From contig OZ035961.1 in NCBI GenBank assembly GCA_964034945.1, positions 64,036,744 through 64,100,743 of the forward strand: 64,000 nt of DNA, given 5' to 3'. Positions 31,001 through 42,370 of this stretch are shown piece by piece. The notes under the pieces were generated by a model. It searched no databases. It was not told the origin of the DNA and saw only the letters and a program-made list of their open reading frames with translations. The stretch comes from Chrysopilus asiliformis. Its lineage: Eukaryota > Arthropoda > Insecta > Diptera > Rhagionidae. The first letter of the stretch is position 1, and each line of letters starts with the position of its first letter. The position numbers and the translations under genes are program-made.

Positions 31001-33630
31001 GCTGGATTTCCTTTGACCAGTTATGCTGAGTCTAAAGGCACAGAGCATAGCTTGCTCCTTGATGAATAAATCCAGTGGTAATAAGTTTAAGATAACCTCC
31101 AACGCAGCTGTTGGGCACGATCTCATCGCACCAGTAATACTAATACACGCAAGTCTTTGGAGCTTATTGAGTTCGTTTTTGACAGAAGAAAGATTTGTTC
31201 TTTTCCACCAGATTATAGCACCATAGGATACCATTGGTCTGATTACAGCTGTGTATAACCAGAGTACAATCTTCGGAGATAATTCCCAGGTACGGGATAC
31301 GGCTCTTTTACATTGTAAAAAGGCTGATATCGCTTTATTTACTTTGTTAGAGACATGTGATTTCCAATTGAGTTTTTTGTCACGCCTAGAAATTTGGCTT
31401 CATTGTATAATTTCAGTTGAATACCCTTAAGAGATGGCATTTTTAAATTGTCAATCTTACGTTTGTTGGTGAAAAGTACCGATTTGATTTTACTTGAGTT
31501 GATGGATAGCCCTATATTGTCACACCACACGGAAAATTTCGTGATGGCCTCTGCTAGAATTTCACCAAGAGTGCTGAGGAACTTACCTGTAATAGATATT
31601 ACTATGTCAACGGCGTATCCTATTGTTAGAATGCCTGAAGAGTTTAATGCGTGTAGTAGTTCATCTACTACAAGACACCATAATAATGGAGATAAAACTC
31701 CACCCTGAGGACAGCCTTTGACAGTCGAGATAGAAACCTCATAGTCTCCAAACTTCGTCTTTATTTGTCTGCCACACAGAATATTGTAGATCCATCTTGT
31801 TATGGTTTGATTTACACCTTTGGAACTAAGAGCTTCTCTTATGGCTGGTGTTGTCAAAGGCACCCTCAATATCAATAAAGGTGCTTAAGACAAACTCATT
31901 ACAGGCCATACCTCTTTCAATATGATGTACCAGTTGATGAAGAGCTGCTTCAGTAGATTTGCCCTTTTGATAAGCAAACTGCATAGGAGGATATAGAATC
32001 AACTTTGGTTGAAGCTCACTTCGCAGATGAACTTCCACCAGTCTTTCTAGGGTTTTTAGCAGAAAACTCATGAGACTTATCGGCCTATACGATTTGGCTA
32101 AATAGTAGGATTGCTTACCAGCTTTTGGTAAAAATTACTCTTACAAAAAATTACAAAAATTACTCTTACCTTGCTCCATGAACTTGGGATAAAGCCCGTT
32201 GCAATACAGGCTTTATAGAGTTCCTGAAGGGGCAAAATTAATAAATCGATTCCTTTCTGCATAGCAGCCGGATAGATACCCTCTGGGCCTGGAGATTTGA
32301 AAGGGGCGAAACTGTTGATAGCCCATGAGATTTTTTCTCTTGTAACAATTTTGTTGGCTGTCGCCCAATCAGCTGTAGCTGTGTCTATTTGAGATAAACT
32401 GGAATTATCTCGGAAAGGATAATGTCCAGGGAAATGTGTATCAAGGAGGTGTATAGTTGCCTCCCTATCACTTGACGTGTAAATCCCTGACTCGATCTGG
32501 AAAGTAGTTGGTTGGTTGGTGGGGTCCTTAGCCAGGATTTTGTGAATTCTGGCAGCTTCAGGAACGCTATCAACTTCACCGCAAAATTTTGTCCAGTGAT
32601 TTCTTTTGGAGTTTCTTATGGATTTCTTATAGCTGCTTTGGAGACTACTAAAAATGTTCCATTGTTCTACTGTGTTAACTCTTTTGGCTTTGTTGAATTG
32701 TTTGCATAACGCTTGTCTTAGTTTTTGTAGGTCAATGTTCCACCAGGTGGTTTTGTGATCCCCTCTGCTAGTAGATATTGGACATCCATTATGGGATTCC
32801 GTAACTATGGCTTCTTCGAGCATTTTACTTTTTGTCTCAATGTTTTGGCAAGACAGTTCACCGAGCTCACAGGAAGCAAGGGTTTGTTGCAGATTATTTG
32901 CAAATGCTACCCAATCTGTTTTCCTAGGATTTCTGAATGATATGGGTTTTGAAGTCTTGAGAGAAATTTTGAAAGAAATTGCCCTGTGATCCGACGGAAG
33001 AATGTGATTGGATACATGCCATTGATGACTGCTAAGGATATCAGGAGAGCAAAAAGTAATGTCAATAATTTCTCGTCTGATTCTATTGATGAAAGTGGCC
33101 TCATGTCTTTTATTTAAAATTTCTAAATTTTCACTTTGGAGAAATTCTAGAAGTGCAGTACCTCTGTTATTTGTATTACTGCTATTCCACACTATGTTAT
33201 GCGCATTGGAATCGCAGCCAGTTATCAAAGGCATATTGTTAAGTTTGCAATATTGGAGAATTTTGTCCCATTCTTCCCCAGGAGGTCTGAGGTAGCGAAT
33301 CGCGAGTAGAACTCTTAAGTGCCACAGCCACCGCATCCTTATTACTGAGATACGGTAGTGGGATGAAGTCCACATTCTTTTTGACCCAAATGCATGCTCT
33401 GGGTCTATCAGTATTTGATCCTACAATGATAGTACCTAAATTTTTCGGTAGACCACGAATCTTTCCATTAAAATATTAGGGTTCTTGAATGAGTGCCAAA
33501 AGTGTGTGCCCTTGGCTAAACAACGGTTAAGTTCGGCCGTTGCTGCTTTGCCATGTTGCAAGTTTATTTGAAGAACTTCTACCTGTGCTTGATCCATATT
33601 CATGATTAAGCTTAAGAGGCGTGAGTTCAA
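31001..33630 (-). pseudogene. LOA ORF2: endonuclease and reverse transcriptase, frameshifted
   Basis: Minus-strand pieces: 33630-33436 (endonuclease start, VEVLQINLQHGKAA), 33375-32098 (GCDSNAHNIVW, LPSDHRAISF, then the RT N-terminus), 32071-31826 (KTLERLVE, MQFAYQKGKSTEAAL, FIDIEGAFDNT), 31875-31339 (CPQGGVLSPLLW, and GYAVDIVI where the catalytic YADD is expected), and 31234-31001. The Val in place of the second-to-last Asp would abolish RT activity. There are at least four frameshifts. Confidence 0.85.
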
Positions 33631-34961
33631 ATGCTACCAATTGTACAGCCCGAAAGCGTTTCTTGGTTGGCAGCTTGCGATACAGAGCCTTTGGTAGTTG
33701 CAGAGCCACCCTCAGAGGGCTTATCGCTCACCAGCGCTAGGCTCTGTCCTAAAATTGAACCAGTGGGGTTCCGTGATTGGTCCTTATGGACCGGGTTGTT
33801 GGCTGCGTTAGTGGAGTCACAGCTCTCCATATTCTTGAATTCATCTGCTACCTGAAATTTAATGGGAATTGTTAATCTTTCCTGTAAATTACCCATAGTG
33901 GCCACATTAGTTAGCGCTGCCTGAGTTGCATTACCTGATTTGGTCACTTCCGAGTAAGTAGCTGGTTTAGCCTCATTTGAGTTCGCAGGTGCTGCTGCCC
34001 TACGCATTTTGAATTCAGCTTCAGCCTCTGTTGTCAGGAAAGTGATTTGACCCAGTAGGTAGAATGCTTTGTAATGATTTGATTCCAAAATATCGTCAGA
34101 GTCTTTGTCTACGCCGAAAACAAGGTGAACTCCGTTTTCATGTTCTCTGCGGCTATAGGTTCTCCATTTGTTTGTGGTCAAGCCTGGGTTTTGACGTCTG
34201 ATTCTATTGAGGAAAGTCGTCTTTTGTACCTCTGACGAAGACTGACAGTCTGATAGGTTTTGGCAGCCTATCGTAATCTACGATTTCGAGACTACCTTCT
34301 CCCCAAGGGCATGGCTTTTCTCTATGGTTGCCTGAAGCCAGTCACGAGTCGGTTTATCTTGGCAGTTGACTACGAATATATCCCTGATCAGACCGTAGCT
34401 AGCGAATTTTAAAGGAGTAAAAACTCCATCGCTATCCTCGCAGTCGATGTAGTCGGCCACAGCTGAAGTTATGTTGTCTTTCAGCATTTTGGCCTGTTCT
34501 TGGGAAATCTCCATGGAAGCATTTTGGTGGATATTGGCAGCCCTGAACTCGCTGGAGGTCACTGCCTTAGAATAGGACGGCGCCAAATAGCTCATTCGTG
34601 GTACCTCCTCCACCGCTTTGCTGTCCTCCGGAGTACCTCCCGGAGATCTACTCCTTTTGTTGGAGAAACCTCCAACACTGACCGAAGTGGTTCCTTTAAT
34701 TAGGTCACCACCATTGTCTTTAATTACTATGGTTCCTTTAAATAGGTCGCCATCGCGTTCTATCGATGTGATTGTTCCTTTCTTTGAGTCACCACCACCT
34801 ACTTTTGACACGGTAGCTCCTAATTTGAGGTCGCCACCATCAAAAGCCAGTTTGGCGTGGTTAAATTCCCTGCGCTCTTTCCTGCTGTAATTTTTTTTGA
34901 CGTGGATACGTCTTGGATTTTGGTTATGGGGGTACAAATTAGAAAATCGGCTTGCTGCCAT
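33627..34961 (-). pseudogene. LOA ORF1, frameshifted
   Basis: Starts at ATG 34961 (MAASRFSNLYPHNQNPRR). The region contains four degenerate repeats of GGDxxKGT type (34850-34690), then an alpha/beta segment ending EKVVSKS. A first frameshift near 34280 and a second near 34215 separate YDRLPKPIRLSVFVRGT and NPGLTTNKWRTYS from the rest; with these the segment resembles the DUF4780 domain of R1/LOA ORF1. The C-terminal part (34181-33627) is low-complexity. No zinc knuckles are visible. Confidence 0.75.
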
Positions 34962-35171
34962 GATAACAAATTTGCAATCGATGAAACTTGATAGTTTGTG
35001 GTGACATCCGAACAGAAACTGTGTTATAAGATCCGGCCTACATTAAAGCATTGTTTAGGGCAGTGGTTCTTAACCTTTTTGTAGGTACCGAACCCCACCA
35101 GTTTCATATGGCCGTTCACCGAACCCTTCTTAATTGGAAAAATAATATATGATTTTTTCAAATTCAAAACA

Positions 35172-38100
35172 TCATACTAATACTAATATATAAAAATGAG
35201 TTGGTGTCTGTCTGTCTGTCTGTTCCTCTTTCACGCAAAAACGGCTGAACCGATTGACTTGAAATTTGGCATGAGTGTCTGTGGTAGTTCTGGTTCCAAC
35301 ATAGGCATACGGAAAAGTAACGCGAGGGATGGGGGGAGCAAGGGGAGGGGGTTAAGTGATTTCGAAACTTAGTTTTTGCGCTATGTTACTCTTTCGCGGG
35401 GAAACTACTGAACCGATTGGCCTGAAATTTGGCATAGATGTTCGTCGAGGGTCCAGCCCTAACACAGACCCATTAAAAAGTAGCCCGATAGGTGGGGGGA
35501 GTAAGGGGAGTGGGTAAAGTGATCTCGAAACTTAGTTTTTGCGCTATGTTACTCTTTCGCGGGGAAACTACTGAACCGATTGGCCTGAAATTTGGCATAG
35601 ATCTTCGTCGGGGATCCAGCACCAACATAGACCCATTAAAAAGTAGTCCGAGAGGTGGGGGAGTAAGGGGAGGGGGTAAAGTGATTTCGAAACTTAGTTT
35701 TTGCGTTATGTTACTCTTTCGCGGGGAAACTACTGAACCGGTTGGCCTGAAATTTGGCATAGATATTCGTCGGGGGTCCAGCACCAACATAGACCTATTA
35801 AAAAGTAGTCCGAGAGGTGGGGGGAGTAAGGGGAGGGGGTAAAGTGATTTCGAAACTTAGTTTTTGCGCTATGTTACTCTTTCGCGAGGAAACTACTGAA
35901 CCGGTTGGCCTGAAATTTGGCATAGATATTCGTCGGGGGTCCAGCCCCAACATACACCCATTAAAAAGTAGCCCGATAGGTTTGGGGAGTAAGGGGAGGG
36001 GGTAAAGTGATTTCGAAACTTAGTTTTTGCGCTATGTTACTCTTTCGCGAGGAAACTACTGTACCAATTGGCCTGAGATCTGGCATAGATGTTCGTCGCG
36101 GGTCCAGCACCAACATAGACCCATTAAAAAGTAGCCCGATACGTGGGGGGAGTAAGGGGAAGGGGTAAAGTGATTTTGAAACTTAGTTTTTGCGCTATGT
36201 TACTCTTTCGCGGGGAAACTACTGAACTGATTGGCCTGAAATTTGGCACAGATATTCGTCGGGCGCTCAGCCCCTAGACAGACCAATTAAAAAGTAGCCC
36301 GATAGGTTTGGGGAGTAAGGGGAGGGGGTAAAGTGATTTCGAAACTTAGTTTTTGCGCTATGTTACTCTTTCGCGGGGAAACTACTGAACCGATTGGCTT
36401 GAAATTCGGCATAGATGTTCGTCGGGGGTCCAGCACCAACATAGACCCATTAAAAAGTGGCCCGAGGGGTTGGGGGAGTAAGGGGAGGGGGTAAAGTGAT
36501 TTCGAAACCTAGTTTTTGCGCTATGTTACTCTTTCGCGAGGAAACTACTGAACCAATTGGCCTGAAATTTGGCATAGATGTTCGTCGCGGGTCCAGTACC
36601 AACATAGGCCCATTAAAAAGTAGCCCGATAGGTTTGGGGAGTAAGGGGAGGGGGTAAAGTGATTTCGAAACTTAGTTTTTGCGCTATGTTACTCTTTCGC
36701 GAGGAAACTACTGAACCAATTGGCCTGAAATTTGGCATAGATGTTCATCGCGGGTCCAGCACCAACATAGACCCATTAAAAAGTAGCCCGATAGGTTTGG
36801 GGAGTAAGGGGAGGGGGTAAAGTGATTTCGAAACTTAGTTTTTGCGCTATGTTACTCTTTCGCGAGGAAACTACTGAACCAATTGGCCTGAAATTTGGCA
36901 CAGATGTTCGTCGCGGGTCCAGCACCAACATAGAAACTTAGTTTTTGCGCTATGTTACTCTTTCGCGGGGAAACTACTTAACCGATTGGCCTGAAATTTG
37001 GCATAGATCTTCGTCGAGGGTCCAGCCCCAACACAGACCCATTAAAAAGTAGCCCGAGGGGTGGGTGGAGTAAGGGGAGGGGGTAAAGTGATTTCGAAAC
37101 TTAGTTTTTGCGCGATGTTACTCTTTCGCGGGGAAACTACTTAACCGATAGGCCTGAAATTTGGCATAGATCTTCGGCGAGTGTCCAGCCCCAACACAGA
37201 CCCATTAAAAAGTAGCCCGAGGGGTGGGTGGAGTAAGGGGAGGGGGTAAAGTGATTTCGAAACTTAGTTTTTGCGCTATGTTACTCTTTCGCGAGGAAAC
37301 TACTGAACCAATTGGCCTGAAATTTGGCACAGATGTTCGTCGCGGGTCCAGCACCAACATAGAAACTTAGTTTTTGCGCTATGTTACTCTTTCGCGTGGA
37401 AACTACTTAACCGATTGGCCTGAAATTTGGCATAGATGTTCGTCGGGGATCCAGCCCCAACATAGACCCATTAAAAAGTAGCCCGATAGGTGGGAGAGTA
37501 AGGGAGAGTAAGCGGCCTGAAATTTGGCATAGATCTTCGTCGAGTGTCCAGCCCCAACACAGACCCATTAAAAAGTAGCCCGAGGGGTGGGTGGAGTAAG
37601 GGGAGGGGGTAAAGTGATTTCGAAACTTAGTTTTTGCGCTATGTTACTCTTTCGCGAGGAAACTACTGAACCAATTGGCCTGAAATTTGGCACAGATGTT
37701 CGTCGCGGGTCCAGCACCAACATAGAAACTTAGTTTTTGCGCTATGTTACTCTTTCGCGGGGAAACTACTTAACCGATTGGCCTGAAATTTGGCATAGAT
37801 CTTCGTCGAGGGTCCAGCCCCAACACAGACCCATTAAAAAGTAGCCCGAGGGGTGGGTGGAGTAAGGGGAGGGGGTAAAGTGATTTCGAAACTTAGTTTT
37901 TGCGCGATGTTACTCTTTCGCGGGGAAACTACTTAACCGATAGGCCTGAAATTTGGCATAGATCTTCGTCGAGTGTCCAGCCCCAACACAGACCCATTAA
38001 AAAGTAGCCCGAGGGGTGGGTGGAGTAAGGGGAGGGGGTAAAGTGATTTCGAAACTTAGTTTTTGCGCTATGTTACTCTTTCGCGAGGAAACTACTGAAC

Positions 38101-38774
38101 CAATTGGCCTGAAATTTGGCACAGATGTTCGTCGCGGGTCCAGCACCAACATAGAAACTTAGTTTTTGCGCTATGTTACTCTTTCGCGTGGAAACTACTT
38201 AACCGATTGGCCTGAAATTTGGCATAGATGTTCGTCGGGGATCCAGCCCCAACATAGACCCATTAAAAAGTAGCCCGATAGGTGGGAGAGTAAGCGGAGG
38301 GGGGTAAAGTAATACCGAATGCAAGTGCTGGAATTTTTTGTTAGTTTGTTTTGTTAGTTTGGTACATGTTTTTTTCTATGGGGGTTAAAAATACTCTCTA
38401 TACAAATTAATGATGTTTACGCTATCAGTATTCATTTAAAACAAAAAAAAAGGAAAAAAAAATTAAAAATTTTTATTTTTTACAAATACGTACGCCAGCT
38501 TTTTACGCAAAAAATCAAAATTGGGTGACAAATGCACTTAAAGGTGCACTAAATGAGAATAGAGTGTTGAAAATAAATAAATAATAAGTCAATTCAAATT
38601 TTTAACTGCGTTGCCATATGGCATCAAAATACCGAATGGGTTAATCATTTTCCGAAGAGAAAAAACTAACGAACAGCATGCAGGCTACCTAATTTTTAAC
38701 CAAATGAATTTAGTTTTCCTAAGTTTTTTTTCTGTTCACGCTTTTAGCCGGGCGAAGCCGGGTCCAAATTCTAG
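35172..38774 (+). mobile_element. Helitron with internal 163-bp satellite
   Basis: Begins TCATACTAATACTAATATA after an A, with GTCTGTCTGTCTGTCTG close behind. It ends with a GCCGGGCGAAGCCGGGT hairpin-like segment, a spacer and CTAG before T. That gives 5'-TC, 3'-CTAG and an A/T insertion site, as in canonical Helitrons. The interior is almost entirely tandem repeat. No Rep/helicase ORF, so non-autonomous. Confidence 0.75.
35200..38325 (+). repeat. Satellite C, 163-bp unit with higher-order structure
   Basis: About 19 units, each with CTACTGAACCGATTGGCCTG, CCCATTAAAAAGTAGCCCGA and AACTTAGTTTTTGCGC. Between 36900 and 38200 a truncated unit (CACCAACATAG joined directly to AAACTTAG) recurs at ~36930, 37360, 37725 and 38155. 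This marks a higher-order repeat of long plus short units. ORFs 35473-36657 are by-products. Confidence 0.95.
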
Positions 38775-38895
38775 TAGGTATATATTTATACACAGGTGTA
38801 CAAAATGAACAAAACCATTCGGAACAAGAAACAAAACCATTATAACATGATTTTCACATAAAAACAAAAACATAATAATGAATATTTACTGCAAA

Positions 38896-39325
38896 TCAGT
38901 GTGTCATCTGCTGTTGCCTTTCAGAGACCAGTTCAGAAATGCGCGGCTTTACCTTGGCAAGTGCCACTCTCATGTCATTTTCGCAACAAAGTCTGTTCCT
39001 TTTCTTCGTTTTTATGTCCAGCATCCTCGAAAAGGATTGCTCGCAAAGATATGTTGTAACAAACGGTATGAAAATCTCCAGAGTTTTCTTAGCAATAACA
39101 GGGTACGTTACCATTTGTTGACACCAAAACGTTGAGAGCGTTGCTGTTATGAAGAGTTGCTGTTGAATCTGGCTCTGCTGAATTTCAATGATTTCATCGA
39201 GGTATTCATTATTGACATCTGTTGTCTCAACACTAAACCAGAACGGCTGTCTCACCCATGCTGGATATGACTCTCTTGTAGGGAAGTATCCGTCGAGAGA
39301 CTTCGCAAGCTCATCTAAGTGCGTA
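38896..39325 (-). pseudogene. hAT transposase C-terminus (ZBED5/Charlie-like)
   Basis: The minus strand reads DELAKSLDGYFP, WVRQPFWFS, then STFWCQQMVTYPVIAKK, IFIPFVTTYLCEQSFSRM and KKRNRL, ending MRVALAKVKPRISEL. This is the hAT C-terminal dimerisation region, in the version found in Charlie/ZBED5-type proteins. The catalytic core and BED finger are missing, apparently displaced or deleted where the Helitron lies. Confidence 0.85.
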
Positions 39326-39647
39326 GAAAAAGCTGTATGAAAGTATTTGTACGAATCGGAGGCTAGCCTCTATGAAGAGAATTTGTCCCTCACCATCACT
39401 TGACCGGAGCGAAAGACGTGCAGCCTCAAAATGAGTCCTAATGTAAACACACTCTTTGAATGCGAAAATAGTAGTAGATTTACTACAATCGCTGGTGAGA
39501 TTCGGGTGTGTGTTTTGACCTCCGCCGAACCCTGGAGACTGACTCACCAAACCCCTGGGGTTCGATCGAACACCGGTTAAGAACCACTGGTTTAGGGTAT
39601 TTTGTTATGTTAAACTATGTTCAATTATCTTTTTAAGAATCAAAATC

Positions 39648-39948
39648 AGTCTCTCTCGAGTTGCCGATTGAGGTGGTCGAGTTTGGTTCCGGTCGGAGGA
39701 ATCGCCATCTTTGAGTGTCTTTAGAGTGCAGAGTTGTGTGTTCCAGGGGGGCTCGGGTGTCGGTCGTGATCCCGACTGTACACGCCAGATTATACGGTCG
39801 CCATTTTCATGGCGCACGTGTAAAAATATTATTTCATAAAACCTACTCGCTGCACCATTTATGTGCAGTGTGAGAAGACTAAATCCAGACATGGCCATAT
39901 AGTATAACTAGGCCAACCTAACCTAAACATAAAAAAAAAAAAAAAAAA
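39648..39948 (+). mobile_element. Poly(A)-tailed retroposon (SINE-like or retrocopy)
   Basis: 301 bp ending in ~20 A residues, bounded by the 10-bp duplication AATCAAAATC (39638-39647, 39949-39958). Such ends mean LINE-mediated retroposition. Near its start TGGTCGAGTTTGG resembles a pol III A box, but no good B box follows, so it may be a retrocopy of an RNA I do not recognise. ORF 39898-39605 is not supported. Confidence 0.75.
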
Positions 39949-40330
39949 AATCAAAATCTAAATTTTCACTGCCGCTGTTATGCTGTGTTTGCTGCTTGTA
40001 GTACAGATTTCACATTTATACTCTTTTTATGCTTCTCCTTTATGTGTATTGAATCTGATGTATTGAAAGCCATGTTATTTCGTTCTTTTCACTCTGAAAA
40101 GTGTCGCTCTTAACGGCAAAATCGTTTGTTGTGGTTTCCGACTCTCGTTCTTGGGAACGAAAATGATTTCTATTTAAGTTTTCGCTTCTTGTTCAAAGCG
40201 GTTTGTGGGTCTCGCATAAAAATGAATGAAAGCCTCGAGCAAGACCCTCTACATACAAAGCCATGCACAAAATCTTTCTATGTGTGCACTAGTAGGGTCA
40301 AGTGGCAACTCTACTGTCAAAATCAGTTGG

Positions 40331-41212
40331 GAAACCGCGCGTAAACTTCGATTTGTTTTGTTATTAAGTTAATAATTTTATCAAATTTTCAGAGTTTAAT
40401 CGGTAAAATATATAAATTAAAGGTGTATATTACTAATAATCGTTTGTGTTTTGTTTGATAATTGTGAATCAGCAATAAAAACAACTCAACAAGTTAAAAT
40501 TAAAAGTTGCTAAAAATCAACTTGCTGGTAACTTAGAAATTTCGTGTTTTATTTAGTGTCATTATTGAATAGTTGTAAATAATTTGCTATTAGTTTTAGC
40601 GTTTTCTTTTTTGTGAAATTAATGCCGGCAGTTTAAAAAAATTGAAATCAGAACCGGATAAAAGTGATGAATGTGAAATAAGTGCCAGATAAAAGTGACG
40701 AAAGTGATGACGGCGTTTTCAATCCAAGAATTGTAAGAAAATTCATACGGAATAGAATTCGTTTAAAATCGTATTTAACTAAATATTATATGTTAGAGGC
40801 AGCTTTTTCTTATTATTTATAGATTTTCCAAGCAATTTAAATATGTTTTGCAAGAAAAAAAATTCTTACATACAAAAACATTGAAATGAATAAATTTTTC
40901 TTTCGAGTTTCATTTCCGGCGACTGAAAAGTGTTCGAGTAAATTTCCGAAAATGATCGAATTCGAGTTAGCTGATACCGCATCAAACATTTCCGTGCATT
41001 TAATTTTCGATTCGAATTCCCTAATAAGGCCCCTGCTTATTACTAACAGATTATAGATAAGTATAAATTTATTTTAAAAAACGCACGTATTTTGCGTTTA
41101 ATTTAAGGCTGATCGAAGAATCCATTACAAGAGGGGCTGTGACAGGGGAAGCAACATGGGCTAGGAGACTCCTGAGATTTATTTACTGCAGCTTTTCCGC
41201 AAGTGTATTTCG
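40331..41212. other. No feature seen
   Basis: AT-rich, with no ORF or repeat recognised. It separates the two LOA leader copies. Confidence 0.45.
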
Positions 41213-41900
41213 TTTTTGACGTGGATACGTCTTGGATTTTGGTAATGGGGGTACAAATTAGAAAATCGGCTTGCTGCCATGATAACAAATTTGCAATCGA
41301 TGAAACTCGATAGTTTGTGGTGATATCTGAACAAAACCTGTGTTATGAGATGAGGGCTACATTAAAGCATTGTATAGGGTATTTTGTTATGTTAAACTAT
41401 GTTCAATTATGTTTTTAAAAAGCAAAATCAAAATTTTTACTCCGCTGTTATGTTGTGTCTGCTGCTTGCAGTACAGATTTCACATGTATACTCTTTTTAT
41501 GCTTTCTTTGTGTGTATTGAATCTCATATAGAACTTGATTGTTTCTCTTCTCTAAATGGGTTGTTCTGATTCTGGCTATTCATATTATTTCGGTTCAATT
41601 CGCTTTGGAGGAATTGAAAAAAATTAAAATAAAAATCACTCTCGAGAAAACGAAATTCAGAATTTCAGTAAAACGCTCCAAAGAACGAGAAAAAATTATG
41701 GTTTTAATTTGCTTTGAGAACACAACTTTAATGCTGGGACCGAGATATCGCTCTCTTACTAATGAAATGCATACTTATATGCGTGTGTGCATCATACCCA
41801 ACAGCAGCCAGCGCTCGAACCTTTCATTCATTTTTATGCAAAGCATACAAACCGCTTTGAACAAGAGCGGAAGACTTAAAGAGAAACAATTTCGATCTTA
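41213..41900 (-). repeat. LOA 5' leader, second copy (fragment)
   Basis: 41213-41540 closely matches 34890-35060 plus the continuation at 39598 and 39949 (GACGTGGATACGTCTTGGAT, ATTTTGTTATGTTAAACTATG, CTGCTTGCAGTACAGATTTC). It carries the ORF1 start codon region, frameshifted at once. It lacks the hAT 1 and retroposon insertions and so serves as the empty-site reference. 41740-41790 matches, inverted, the sequence around the element 2 target at 44265/49599. The plus ORF 41539-41901 has no recognisable motif. Confidence 0.75.
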
Positions 41901-41956
41901 ACTTGGGGGGAGAAGGAAAAATGTGCATCGATCGCATGGCCGAATTAAACACAGGT

Positions 41957-42156
41957 CTGCTGGTTGCTTTTTAACAGCCACCATTTTGCTACGTCATCGG
42001 CAAGAAATATCGGTGCATTCTTTCTAATGTTGATTGTGTGTGCGCTAATTTCAATAATATTTCATATAAAAAGGGAAAATTCCCATTGAATCGTATAAGA
42101 ATTTCTTGCCGATGACGTCAGAGCCAGAAGCAACTGAGCTGTCAAACAGACCTTTA
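41957..42156. mobile_element. Short TIR element (AGGTCTG...GTCATCGGC family)
   Basis: Inner 20-bp inverted repeats ACGTCATCGGCAAGAAAT at 41992 and 42103. Outer AGGTCTG ends are also inverted, with imperfect sequence between. No clear target duplication. Confidence 0.55.
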
Positions 42157-42370
42157 GAACAAAAAGTCGATTTCATTGTATAGTTCCGATTTCAAAAAAC
42201 GACGGCGCACATGTCGCATGTGTTTTTCGCTTTTCAAGCATGATGGCGCGCGTGTGGCATGTTTTCTCCGACTTGACCATGATTTGACGTTAGTTTTTTT
42301 TTCTTCATTTTTGGGCACATTTTAATTCCGGTAATTTTTCAAGTATCCTTAAAAACACCAGTATTTTAGG

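Larger units (their letters stand above)
35061..39589. mobile_element. hAT 1 (Charlie/ZBED-type), hosting a Helitron
   Basis: 4529 bp bounded by 8-bp GTTTAGGG duplications (35053-35060, 39590-39597) and 15-bp TIR CAGTGGTTCTTAACC. It carries a degraded transposase C-terminus on the minus strand and a 3.6-kb Helitron (35172-38774). Inserted in the LOA 5' leader: the leader reads across the target without gap when compared with the second copy at 41365. Confidence 0.93.
28723..40330 (-). mobile_element. LOA-type non-LTR retrotransposon, decayed and multiply split
   Basis: On the minus strand: 5' leader (40330-39949, 39647-39598, 35052-34962), ORF1 (34961-33627), ORF2 (33630-31001, 29842-28769) and a (TATC)n tail at 28725-28740. 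It is interrupted by a poly(A) retroposon (39648-39948), hAT 1 (35061-39589) and hAT 2 (29843-30992). ORF1 with a DUF4780-like segment and a C-terminal RNase H after the RT point to the LOA/R1 side of the non-LTR tree. The exact 5' end is not defined. All ORFs are broken. Confidence 0.8.

Noticed and set aside
35473..36657. Repeated ORFs with GLKFGI-type sequence on both strands
   Set aside because: By-products of the 163-bp satellite inside the Helitron.
35200..38325. Possible CRISPR-like array
   Set aside because: The whole unit, not just a short repeat with unique spacers, is conserved, and this is eukaryotic DNA. It is a satellite.
41539..41901. 120-codon plus-strand ORF
   Set aside because: It crosses repeat sequence shared with the LOA leader and element 2 target. 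No motif, and the other copies do not keep the frame.
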